In this document: positions 1 through 7,068 of the stretch, piece by piece
How the letters are laid out: every line of letters begins with the position of its first letter
How positions within the stretch are numbered: the first letter of the stretch is position 1
Assembly: GCA_025937955.1 (NCBI GenBank)
Contig: JAICQI010000217.1
Coordinates: 1-8,428, forward strand
Length of the DNA stretch: 8,428 nucleotides
Direction of reading: 5' to 3'
Source of the DNA: Pyrinomonadaceae bacterium
GTDB taxonomy: Bacteria > Acidobacteriota > Blastocatellia > Pyrinomonadales > Pyrinomonadaceae
Notes under the pieces: model-generated
Seen by the model: the letters and a program-made list of their open reading frames with translations, nothing else
Database searches by the model: none
What the model was told of the DNA's origin: nothing
Position numbers and translations under genes: made by a program

Positions 1-10
1 ATCCACATCA

Positions 11-16
11 AAGGAG
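11..16 (+). promoter_or_regulatory. Ribosome binding site of the first M16 gene
   Basis: AAGGAG lies 7 bases before the ATG at 24. This spacing favours that ATG over the in-frame TTG at 18, which would sit only one base after the Shine-Dalgarno core. The promoter itself lies upstream of the window. Confidence 0.85.
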
Positions 17-23
17 TTTGTTC

Positions 24-1391
24 ATGAGACGCGTCTGTAAGTATTTGTCCCCACTGTTTGTCTGCGCGCTCGCAGTGCTCTCCGCCCAAGCACAGGCACC
101 TCGCAACGTGCGAGTCGATTTCAAGGAGACCACTTTAAAGAACGGCCTGCGCGTGATCACCGTTGAAGATCATTCCGCGCCGGTAGTGGCACTTTCCATC
201 ACCTACAACGTCGGCTCGCGCGACGAACGCAAAGGTCGCACAGGCTTTGCGCATCTCTTCGAACACATGATGTTCAAGGGCTCAGAGAATATTGGATCCG
301 GTGAACACTACATGCTCGTCTTCAACAACGGCGGCAACATGAATGGCACCACCAACGAAGATCGCACTAACTACTTCGAAGTGCTGCCCGCCAACCAACT
401 CGATCTGGCTCTCTTCCTCGAAGCCGATCGCATGAAGAGTTTGGCCATCACCAAGGAAAATCTCGACAACCAACGCAACGCTGTCCAGGAAGAACGCAGG
501 CTTGGCGTCGACAACCAGCCGTACGGCAAGAGCAGCGAACGCCAGCAGGAACTGCTCTACGACAACTTCGCTTACAAGCATTCAGTGATCGGTTCGATGG
601 AGGACCTGAACGCAGCGACTGTCGAGGATGTTGCCGCGTTCTTCAAGATGTACTACGCACCGAACAACGCCGTGCTCGTTCTGGTCGGCGACTTCAACAC
701 CACGGAAGCGCTTGCCAAGATCCGCAGCAGCTTTGAAAGCATTCCACGCCAGCCCAATCCGCCCGCGGTCGACATGACTGAGCCGCAGCAGAAAGCCGAA
801 CGACGAGACTCGCTCAACGACATGCTCGCACGCGCGCCGCGCGTCGATCTCGCATACAAAGCAGTTGCGGGCAACACGCCTGACTTTTACGCGCTGCAAG
901 TGCTCGGAGCGGTGCTGCAAAGCGGCCAGAGCTCGCGTCTCTACCAGAAGCTCGTCAAAGAGAAAGAGATGGTCACCAGCGTGGGCGGTTTCATGGATGA
1001 GAAGCGCGGCATCGGCGCCTTTTACAGCAACGCCACTCTTAGACCAGGCGTGAAGACCGAAGACGTCGAAGCAACTATCTACGCCGAGATCGAGCGTCTG
1101 AAGAAAGAGCCGATCGCCGATTGGGAACTGCAAAAAGCGAAGAACAGCACGCGACGAAACCTGATCAACGGACTGCAGAGCTCACTCCTTCGAGCGATCA
1201 CTATCGGGCAGTACGTGGTCTACTACAACGACCCGAATTTGATAAATACGCGCCTCGACAAAGTCGCCGCGGTCACCAAAGAAGACGTGCAACGTGTAGC
1301 GAACAAGTATTTGCTCGATACCAACCGCACCGTTGTAATCACCATGCCGCAGGCGAAGGCGAAGCCCGCGACCGGCTCGACGGGACAATAA
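24..1391 (+). CDS. Exported M16 family zinc peptidase, catalytic subunit
   Basis: This is a 455-residue M16 (pitrilysin/insulinase, M16B-size) metallopeptidase, expected to act on peptides outside the cytoplasm. Residues 1-24 form a Sec signal peptide with a basic start and a hydrophobic core, probably cut after AQA. The N-terminal catalytic domain follows, starting near ETTLKNGL (35-42). The inverted zinc motif HLFEH is at 77-81, and a Glu pair at 156-157 is at the family's usual distance for the third zinc ligand (E157 preferred). The second M16 domain runs from about 200 to 440, with the landmark YYAPNNAVLVLVGDF at 210-224. In that domain the Arg and Tyr that normally help bind substrate are replaced (V311 and T318 by alignment to the next gene), which suggests dependence on a partner. 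The downstream gene, 13 bases after the stop, encodes the matching non-catalytic subunit. Family assignment is firm. The substrate is unknown, and metal-dependent peptidase activity is inferred from the intact motif. Confidence 0.95.
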   Translation: MRRVCKYLSPLFVCALAVLSAQAQAPRNVRVDFKETTLKNGLRVITVEDHSAPVVALSITYNVGSRDERKGRTGFAHLFEHMMFKGSENIGSGEHYMLVFNNGGNMNGTTNEDRTNYFEVLPANQLDLALFLEADRMKSLAITKENLDNQRNAVQEERRLGVDNQPYGKSSERQQELLYDNFAYKHSVIGSMEDLNAATVEDVAAFFKMYYAPNNAVLVLVGDFNTTEALAKIRSSFESIPRQPNPPAVDMTEPQQKAERRDSLNDMLARAPRVDLAYKAVAGNTPDFYALQVLGAVLQSGQSSRLYQKLVKEKEMVTSVGGFMDEKRGIGAFYSNATLRPGVKTEDVEATIYAEIERLKKEPIADWELQKAKNSTRRNLINGLQSSLLRAITIGQYVVYYNDPNLINTRLDKVAAVTKEDVQRVANKYLLDTNRTVVITMPQAKAKPATGSTGQ

Positions 1392-1396
1392 AGGAG
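1392..1396 (+). promoter_or_regulatory. Ribosome binding site of the second M16 gene
   Basis: AGGAG directly follows the TAA of the first M16 gene and lies 8 bases before the ATG at 1405. The in-frame ATG at 1399 is only two bases from the Shine-Dalgarno core, so 1405 is the better start. The tight arrangement implies co-transcription and coupled translation of the pair. Confidence 0.85.
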
Positions 1397-1404
1397 TAAT
1401 GCCA

Positions 1405-2916
1405 ATGAGAATCATAAACATCAGAAACAACGCTATCCTCGCACTCATGCTGATCGTGCTGGTGTCGTCTTTGGCTTTGGGCCAGGGCGGCATGCAGACG
1501 CCTCAGCAACAGCCAGCCGTGAAGGGCGCGGACATCAAAGGCAAAGCGCCCGTTAACAAAGAAGTTCTGAAAGTTAAGCTCCCGCGCGCAGAAGAGACGA
1601 CACTGAAAAATGGACTCCAAGTGGTGCTGCTCCCGGCCCACAAAGTCCCCACCTTCACGATGCAGATGGTGGTATTGAGCGGTGGTCTCGTCGACAAGCC
1701 CGACTATCGTGGCCTCGCAAGCTTTACCGCTACTTTGTTGCGTGAAGGCACCGCCAAGCGCTCGAGCAAAGATATTGCCGAGCAGGTTGATGCCCTTGGC
1801 GCAACGCTGGGCGCAAACTCCGGATTCTCGTCGATGACCAGCACGGTCAGCATCGGCGGCCTGGTCGAGAATATTGACCAGACGCTCGAGTTGTTTGCAG
1901 AAGTGATCCGCAATCCAACCTTCCCGCAAGCCGAAGTCGACAAGTACAAGACACGCACGTTGGCCCAACTTCAGTTTCAACGATCGATTCCGCAGTTTCT
2001 GGCGGCGGAACAGTTTCAAAAGGCGATCTACGGCACGAGCCATCCGGCCTCGTTGATTGCGCCGCCGGCGGAATCACTCAAGAAGCTGTCGACTAAAGAC
2101 CTCGCCGAGTTTCATTCGACGTATTACCGCCCCAACAACGCGTTTCTCGCGGTCGTTGGCGACGTCACGATGAAAGAACTCGTGCCGAAGCTCGAAAAAC
2201 ATTTTGGCGATTGGCAGAAAGGAGATGTGCCCGCGACGACAATTCCAGCGGCGCCGGCGCAATCGGAATCACGCATTTACCTGATCGATCGACCGGGGTC
2301 GGTGCAGACTGTTTTGCAGCTCGGCACGCTCGGCATCGAGCGCACCAGTCCGGACTACTTTGCTGTGTTACTGGCTGACCGAGTTTTCGGCGGTGGTCCA
2401 TCCGCAAGGCTGTTCCTGAACCTGCGCGAGGACAAGGGTTACACCTACGGCGCATACAGCACCTTCGGTGGCTCGAAGTTCAGAGGCACGTGGGTCTCGA
2501 GTTCGGAAGTCCGGACTGACGTTACGGAAGGCGCGATGAAAGAGTTTATGTACGAGCTCAATCGCATGCGTGACGAAATAGTTCCTGCTGAAGAGCTCGA
2601 CAACGCGAAACGAGCGATCATCGGCAGCTTTGCTCTGTCGCTCGAGCAGCCGTCAACCTTGCTGCAGAACATCATCACGCAGAAGCTGTACAATCTGCCG
2701 GCGGATTACTGGGACACCTATCCGCAGAAAGTTTCGGCCATCACTGCGCAGGACGTGCAAATGGCAGCCAAGAAGTACCTCGACCTGGGCCACTTGCAAG
2801 TCGTGGCTGTAGGCGATGCTGCGAAAGCACGCGAGATACTGGCGAAGTATGGAAAGGTTGAACTGTACGACGCTGAAGGAAAACCGGTAACCGGTTCCGA
2901 GAATAACAACCGCTAA
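1405..2916 (+). CDS. Exported M16 family protein, non-catalytic partner subunit
   Basis: This is a 503-residue M16 family protein. A signal peptide covers residues 1-26 (hydrophobic core ILALMLIVLVSSLAL), followed by a Gln/Pro-rich spacer to about residue 50. The M16 fold then starts with ETTLKNGL at 64-71, almost identical to the first gene. Aligning the block GLASFTATLL (103-112) with GFAHLFEHMM of the first protein shows that all HxxEH ligands are lost: His to S106, Glu to A109, His to T110. The third-ligand Glu region also lacks the Glu (near TLAQLQ, 185-190). The C-terminal M16 domain keeps the substrate-side signature, with R341 and Y346/Y348 in LNLREDKGYTYGAYS and YYRPNNAFLAVVGD at 240-253. 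Heterodimeric M16B enzymes are known in which one subunit carries zinc and the other the Arg/Tyr pair. This pair fits that pattern, so the protein is probably an obligate partner rather than an independent enzyme. It is likely an old tandem duplicate. Confidence 0.93.
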   Translation: MRIINIRNNAILALMLIVLVSSLALGQGGMQTPQQQPAVKGADIKGKAPVNKEVLKVKLPRAEETTLKNGLQVVLLPAHKVPTFTMQMVVLSGGLVDKPDYRGLASFTATLLREGTAKRSSKDIAEQVDALGATLGANSGFSSMTSTVSIGGLVENIDQTLELFAEVIRNPTFPQAEVDKYKTRTLAQLQFQRSIPQFLAAEQFQKAIYGTSHPASLIAPPAESLKKLSTKDLAEFHSTYYRPNNAFLAVVGDVTMKELVPKLEKHFGDWQKGDVPATTIPAAPAQSESRIYLIDRPGSVQTVLQLGTLGIERTSPDYFAVLLADRVFGGGPSARLFLNLREDKGYTYGAYSTFGGSKFRGTWVSSSEVRTDVTEGAMKEFMYELNRMRDEIVPAEELDNAKRAIIGSFALSLEQPSTLLQNIITQKLYNLPADYWDTYPQKVSAITAQDVQMAAKKYLDLGHLQVVAVGDAAKAREILAKYGKVELYDAEGKPVTGSENNNR

Positions 2917-2921
2917 GACCA

Positions 2922-2960
2922 AACCACGGATTACACGGATTATCCGTGTAATCCGTGGTT
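2922..2960. repeat. 39-bp palindromic element between convergent genes
   Basis: The left arm AACCACGGATTACACGGAT (2922-2940) is the exact reverse complement of 2942-2960, with a single T at the centre. Each arm contains a 9-bp unit CACGGATTA repeated head to tail (2925-2933 and 2934-2942). The element fills nearly all of the 42-bp gap between the stop of the M16 partner gene and the stop of the convergent TPR gene, and its last two bases form part of that TAA stop codon. As RNA it would fold into a very strong hairpin from either strand, so it could end transcription in both directions. However, no good T-run follows it on either side, so classical intrinsic termination is not certain. It also looks like a member of a dispersed repeat class. 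Confidence 0.9.
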
Positions 2961-5900
2961 ACGGTTTCGATCCTACGAAGTCGATCTCTATCAAATCCTC
3001 AAACAAGCCGTTCAGTGTGCGATCGATTGGAGTGAAGGTATAGCCTTCCATCGACGGTATGACTCTGTAGGTTTTCTGAGACGGCGCCACCTTGAATGAG
3101 TAGTTGCCTTTGTTATCGGTAGTGGCTGCGATGACTGTTCCTGTTGGGCTAATCAGTACTACTGTGGCATTAGGTAGTCCAACCTGATTTGAATCGACAA
3201 TACGTCCGGTGATCCTGATGTTTGATCGCATGCGCGACGCGGCAGCCCTCAGCGCCTCGTCAGACATTTCCTGGGGCGGCGATTGCGGAGGACCAGGCGT
3301 AGGAGTCGGATCTGATTTCGGGTTTTCTGCCGGAGGAGGATCAGAGGTAAGAACTGGGGGAGCAGCCGTTGAAGTCGTTTCCGGTGTAGTCGTCGTGGCA
3401 GGCGCGGGTGTTGGGCTGCTCGTTGCTGTAGCTAATCCTCCTAAGCGCTCTTCGAGTCCATCAAGCGAGCCGTTGATGCTGCGATAAAGCTGCTCGATCA
3501 TCGAGCGACGAACAGGTTCTACTGGTCCATTACGATAACTCTTGATGTATGCCTCCAGGGCCTGCTCTTTCTGTCCCGACTGCTGGAGAGCTACACCCAA
3601 ATGCCATAGCGCCGTGCGCCAGGCCGGGGTCTCCCGAGGGGCGATCTCAGCCGCCTGTTTGAGATACGTAACAGCTTCGGAGTATTTCTCCTGATTGAAC
3701 AGTGCCCATCCTTCGATATCTGCCAACCGGGCTTTATAGATATTCGCCAGCACTTCAGCCGGAGCGGCGGCGACGTCCGGGACGTTGCCAGCTGAAATTG
3801 CGCGCGCACGCAAGTCGCGGAACTCATCAGCTTGCACCGCCATCGTGGCGACGGGAAGCTTCAGCGCCTCGTCCGTCGCTTTTCTCGCTCCTGCTACGAG
3901 TGCCATTGCTGTTTCGTTGCCGACGCCATTGCGCACGAGGCGACTGGCGGCATAGACCTTACGAAAAGCGTGCATGCTGTCGGAGCCAACGGCAAATTCT
4001 TTCGCAGCCGCGACTGCAACCGTCTCGTTGATCTTCTCGTCGCCGGCCGGCGTGATGGCGGTATTCAGCGCCAGCAGCGCTTTCATAGTTTTTGCGTTTG
4101 CAGCGCTGTCTGCCGAAGTTGGTTGATAGATTCCGGCTTGTCGTTCGGGCGCGAGCAGTTCGAGAAAACTCGCTTCGGTTACGGACACATGTCCGGCCAG
4201 GTAAGCCTGAATCTGATCGTCCTTCATCGTGAACGACTCACGCAGAACTTCGACAGCTTCGTCGTAGAGTCCCATCGAAGCCAAAACATTCGCCAGCTCG
4301 TAACTCAGCGTCGGAAATTTTCCAAACTGCCGAGCGAAGCGGAGCGCGCGTTCTGCGTCGAGCGGGCGCTTCAAGCCGAGAAAAGCACGGGCCAACGCGA
4401 TTTGCGCCCACGTGTAGCGCGGTTCGATCTCGACTGCTTTGCGCGCAAGCTCGAAAGCCTTTTCGTGATTGTTATGCGCCGTGTACCAGTAGGCTGTGCC
4501 GGCCAGCAACGGCAGGTTGCGCGGCTCGCTGGCAAGCATCGCTTCGAGAGCGCTGTTTGCTTCGTCGGCGCGGTTGAGCTCGAGCAGCGAGATCACTTTG
4601 CCCGCGCGTGCGGCGTTGTCTTTTGGATCGGCTGCGAGCTGTTCGTTGTAGAGCGCAAGTGCGTCCTCGGTCTTGCCTGAAGCACGATAGAGATCCGCGA
4701 GACTGCCTCGCGAAACTTTCGAGGCTGGATCGAGTTCGAGCGTGCGTTTGTATTCCGCGACGGCATCGTCCAGTCGCAACGAAATGTGCAGGCCAACAGC
4801 GAGCATGCGATGGGCTTCAGCGAGGTCAGGCGCAAGCTTGACTGCACTTTCAGCCAGCCGCACCGTATCACTTGCTCGTTCGATTCCGAGATAGAACCCG
4901 GCAATCGAGAGTAAGCGCTTCGGATCGTTTCCAAACTTGGTTTCGATGTTCTGCGCCGCCTTGAACGCCGCGTCGCGCTCACCGCGCAAGTAAAGGTTCG
5001 TCGGGATCTGCGCGATTACTCCGGAAAACAGTTTGTCGGAAATGTTGACGTCTGCTTCGTCGATTGCATGCAGTAACTGTTCGACGCCGCCGACGCTGTC
5101 GCCGTTCTTCAACTTCTGATCGCCGAGCGCGGCATGGGTGCTGATCAGCAGTTCGATAGCGCGTGGCCTGGCTTTGGATTCAGGATGTGTGTCGAGAAAC
5201 TCTTTCAACTTAACGGCGCGTTCTGGTAGCGGCTTCGTAAGCGTTAGCTCGACTTCGTCGATCTCATCGAGCTCTTGTTCCGCGATTTCAGCAGCAGTTT
5301 TCTTTGCGACTGGAGTAGTCCTTGCAGTCGGTTTCCTGCGACCTGTGTTTGTACTTTCACTCTTCGGCGGTGCCACACCTTCTGTCTTCGGTGACTCAGT
5401 AGCGACAGGCTCAGATTTTGGTGACTCGCTGGCAGTTGGCTCAGCAGTTGGTTCAGCGGAAGGCGTTTCAGTTGGCGTTGGCGTTGGTTCCGTGGGCGGG
5501 GGATCCTGAGGTGGAGTTGCCTGCGCCACTTCCTTTGCCGCTTCGCTAACGACCCTCGGACGAGTCCGTGGGGTTTTGGTGCCGACGAGAACGGGTTGCG
5601 ACTCAGCTACAACTTCAGGACTGTTTGACGCCACCGCAGTTGATGTCTCGAGTTCCGAAACATTGAAACCAACCTTTTCCGCGACTGCAGTTGCAAACAC
5701 GCGTACGCCGCTGTCGACTGCCTCCGCAAAACGACCATCGCTCAATGGCGCACCCATGCGATAACTTATTTCACCCAGTATGCCGTCGGGTAGTGCAGTC
5801 TGCGCAGGACGGCTGAATTGCATGAACGAACTCTTTGTTCCGGCTGAAACCACAAGCAACAGACTCTTGGTGCGAGTGGTCTTGGCGCCGATGTTCCAGT

Positions 5901-6183
5901 CGCGTGCGAGCTGCTGCGCGAACACAGAAATCTCTTTGTCGCCAGTTCCTTCTACAGTGGCGACATAGAATTCGAAGTTGCTCTTTTCCTTCAGCTTTTG
6001 GAGCAGGTTTTCGAGCCGGGCCTTGGTTTGGCTATCGATCACACCGGCGAAATCGCTGACGTAACTGCCGGGTGACGGTAATTTGTTTGATTGCGCAAGT
6101 GGGTTTGCACTGATCAGCAGAAACAGACCAACCGCTGTAATCAGCGTAAATAGCCGGGATAAGAGTCGATATGATGGGATCAT
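2959..6183 (-). CDS. Exported TPM-domain / TPR-array / carboxypeptidase-regulatory-like fusion protein
   Basis: The protein has 1074 residues when started at the ATG at 6183, where a signal peptide begins at once (MIPSYRLLSRLF, then a hydrophobic stretch to about 30). Residues 36-175 form a TPM domain (family of YgcG and the plant thylakoid TLP18.3), with YVSDFAGVID at 41-50 and an AQQLARDWNIG block at 89-99. Residues 220-300 are a Pro/Thr/Ser/Glu-rich linker with a tandem 10-residue repeat. A helical TPR array follows to about 890. Clear units lie near 455-486, 491-520, 524-554, 561-588, 591-621, 627-653, 821-849 and 854-887, and the stretch 655-820 is more divergent. A second Pro/Thr-rich linker spans 918-972. 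The C-terminal region, 988-1074 (starting ITGRIVDSNQVGLPNATVVL), matches carboxypeptidase-regulatory-like beta-sandwich domains. A likely role is an extracytoplasmic scaffold, with the TPR array binding partner proteins. TPM domains have been linked to phosphatase activity and to protein turnover or assembly, but catalysis here is unproven. Only weak Shine-Dalgarno candidates precede the start (GGAA about 10 bases away). Confidence 0.9.
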   Translation of the reverse strand: MIPSYRLLSRLFTLITAVGLFLLISANPLAQSNKLPSPGSYVSDFAGVIDSQTKARLENLLQKLKEKSNFEFYVATVEGTGDKEISVFAQQLARDWNIGAKTTRTKSLLLVVSAGTKSSFMQFSRPAQTALPDGILGEISYRMGAPLSDGRFAEAVDSGVRVFATAVAEKVGFNVSELETSTAVASNSPEVVAESQPVLVGTKTPRTRPRVVSEAAKEVAQATPPQDPPPTEPTPTPTETPSAEPTAEPTASESPKSEPVATESPKTEGVAPPKSESTNTGRRKPTARTTPVAKKTAAEIAEQELDEIDEVELTLTKPLPERAVKLKEFLDTHPESKARPRAIELLISTHAALGDQKLKNGDSVGGVEQLLHAIDEADVNISDKLFSGVIAQIPTNLYLRGERDAAFKAAQNIETKFGNDPKRLLSIAGFYLGIERASDTVRLAESAVKLAPDLAEAHRMLAVGLHISLRLDDAVAEYKRTLELDPASKVSRGSLADLYRASGKTEDALALYNEQLAADPKDNAARAGKVISLLELNRADEANSALEAMLASEPRNLPLLAGTAYWYTAHNNHEKAFELARKAVEIEPRYTWAQIALARAFLGLKRPLDAERALRFARQFGKFPTLSYELANVLASMGLYDEAVEVLRESFTMKDDQIQAYLAGHVSVTEASFLELLAPERQAGIYQPTSADSAANAKTMKALLALNTAITPAGDEKINETVAVAAAKEFAVGSDSMHAFRKVYAASRLVRNGVGNETAMALVAGARKATDEALKLPVATMAVQADEFRDLRARAISAGNVPDVAAAPAEVLANIYKARLADIEGWALFNQEKYSEAVTYLKQAAEIAPRETPAWRTALWHLGVALQQSGQKEQALEAYIKSYRNGPVEPVRRSMIEQLYRSINGSLDGLEERLGGLATATSSPTPAPATTTTPETTSTAAPPVLTSDPPPAENPKSDPTPTPGPPQSPPQEMSDEALRAAASRMRSNIRITGRIVDSNQVGLPNATVVLISPTGTVIAATTDNKGNYSFKVAPSQKTYRVIPSMEGYTFTPIDRTLNGLFEDLIEIDFVGSKP
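5374..5433 (-). repeat. Tandem 10-residue repeat in the linker of the TPM/TPR protein
   Basis: Residues 251-260 (ASESPKSEPV) and 261-270 (ATESPKTEGV) are two adjacent 30-bp units, and a degenerate third start (APPKSES) follows at 271. The two DNA units agree at about 19 of 30 positions, so the peptide pattern is better kept than the DNA. It lies inside the low-complexity Pro/Glu/Ser/Thr linker that separates the TPM domain from the TPR array. Confidence 0.7.
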
Positions 6184-6253
6184 TTTCGATAGGTTCCGCC
6201 TCTGGATCTGTGGGGGAGCGATTCGGCGCTCATGATACCATCGGCAAGCTGAT
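6184..6253. promoter_or_regulatory. Divergent intergenic region
   Basis: These 70 bases must carry the starts of both the leftward TPM/TPR gene and the rightward unknown gene unless promoters lie inside the coding regions. A TATCAT on the minus strand (6232-6237) resembles a -10 box for the leftward gene, but no matching -35 lies at the right distance. Nothing convincing is seen for the rightward gene. The location is inferred from gene orientation, not from a recognised promoter. Confidence 0.35.
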
Positions 6254-6772
6254 ATGGGCGAACTTGATGAAGCTTGGGCAGCAGCGTTGTCGGAAGCTGA
6301 GCGCAGAGCGAGGCTGGCCGGTCGCAGGGATGTGGCGGAATATCTATCGCTGAAGAATTCAAACGATCTGCTGCGCACGGCGGGCGTGGATTGGTTGGTG
6401 GCTGAATTTACGTCACTTGCCGGTGAAGCAAACCGCGCCGGGGCGAGTATTCAGATTTCGAAAAAGGAAGGCCATCGTTTCGGTACTCCATCTTCGACGA
6501 TGGTTGGCCACCTGATCACGTTTACCAATGGCGTGCGGACGTTGTTTGTGGAAGCGGGATGGCCCAGGACACCACGCGATGGTTTTGTACGCGGCGGTGG
6601 TTTGGCGTCCGCGAATATTCGTCACCTCGGGATCAAAACCGCAAATGAAGAATTGCTGCTGGTGAAGTCGGCCAACGGCGCACCCGCGTGGAAGTCAGTA
6701 TCTAAGAAACACACTTTCCTCCACCAATCCGACATGCGCCGCCACCTCTCCATCCTTCTCGATCGTCGCTAA
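6254..6772 (+). CDS. Conserved protein of unknown function
   Basis: This is a 172-residue protein without signal peptide or membrane segment, so it is probably cytoplasmic. The N-terminal part (1-60) is helical and charged (DEAWAAALSEAERRARLAG). A mixed alpha/beta part follows, with the compact motifs SSTMVGHLITF (about 80-90), VRTLFVEAGWPRTPRDGFVRGGGLA (about 93-118; EAGWPRTP is the most distinctive) and a C-terminal RRHLSILLDRR. The ATG at 6254 is the first available start, because an in-frame TGA lies at 6233. No good Shine-Dalgarno is seen; the nearest G-rich run (6212-6217) is too far away. The gene is divergent from the TPM/TPR gene, with 70 bases between the two starts. I recall similar proteins in Acidobacteriota but know of no assigned function or named domain, and I cannot infer a reaction. 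Confidence 0.82.
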   Translation: MGELDEAWAAALSEAERRARLAGRRDVAEYLSLKNSNDLLRTAGVDWLVAEFTSLAGEANRAGASIQISKKEGHRFGTPSSTMVGHLITFTNGVRTLFVEAGWPRTPRDGFVRGGGLASANIRHLGIKTANEELLLVKSANGAPAWKSVSKKHTFLHQSDMRRHLSILLDRR

Positions 6773-6792
6773 GCCTGCACAGAAAAAGCTTC

Positions 6793-6913
6793 AGCCACAA
6801 AAAGGCACAAAAGCACAAAAACACTTTTCATTAAGAGCCTGGCTAAAGATTCGCCAAAGCAAGTGCTCCTGAGATCAAGTTTTCATTTTGTGCTTTTGTG
6901 CCTTTTTGTGGCT
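6793..6913. repeat. 121-bp element with perfect 28-bp terminal inverted repeats
   Basis: The left arm 6793-6820 begins AGCCACAAAAAGGCAC and its exact reverse complement ends the element at 6886-6913. Between them is a 65-bp centre without a recognisable gene. The arms are built from CAC-led units of 8-10 bp (CACAAAAAGG, CACAAAAG, CACAAAAA). No transposase gene and no clear target-site duplication are visible at the edges. The element could be a MITE-like insertion, a member of a palindromic intergenic repeat class, or a very long hairpin terminator after the unknown gene ending at 6772. The repeat itself is certain; its nature is not. Confidence 0.92.
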
Positions 6914-7062
6914 TAAAACGTTTTCCGTTAGTCCCTGCACCTTTTCGCGCTCTCCTTGTCGAAAGATGATGTTTTTGCGCCATTTCTGAAAAGGCACGGC
7001 TCTTGCCAAAGGCACAACCAACGACATCGGGCACACGCGTTGAAGTCGACCCGAGGTGAACT

Positions 7063-7068
7063 GAGGAG
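7063..7068 (+). promoter_or_regulatory. Ribosome binding site of the small exported protein gene
   Basis: GAGGAG lies 10 bases before the ATG at 7079. It decides the start in favour of that ATG, which opens directly into a signal peptide, over the 41-codon extension from TTG 6956. Confidence 0.8.

Noticed and set aside
36..65. Lipobox in the first M16 protein (Cys at residue 14)
   Set aside because: The residue before the Cys is Val, not Gly, Ala or Ser, and the Cys lies inside the hydrophobic core; a standard signal peptidase I site further on fits better.
1339..2043. 234-codon minus-strand open frame across the M16 junction
   Set aside because: It lies opposite two certain M16 genes and has no recognisable motif or ribosome binding site.
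2882..2896. Repeated AACCGGT motif near the end of the second M16 gene as an operator
   Set aside because: It lies within codons for a Lys-Pro-Val-Thr-Gly tail and has no position relative to a promoter; probably chance.
3832..4680. 282-codon open frame on the plus strand inside the TPR region
   Set aside because: It is antisense to clear TPR repeats, with Arg/Cys-rich translation lacking any domain; an opposite-strand shadow.
6184..6378. N-terminal extension of 65 codons on the TPM/TPR gene (start at 6378)
   Set aside because: It overlaps the divergent unknown gene and would bury the signal peptide that begins at the ATG at 6183. The extension is low-complexity Ser/Arg sequence.
6793..6913. 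CRISPR array or IS element
   Set aside because: There are only two inverted copies and no direct repeat-spacer series, and no transposase gene; no clear target-site duplication could be found at the borders.
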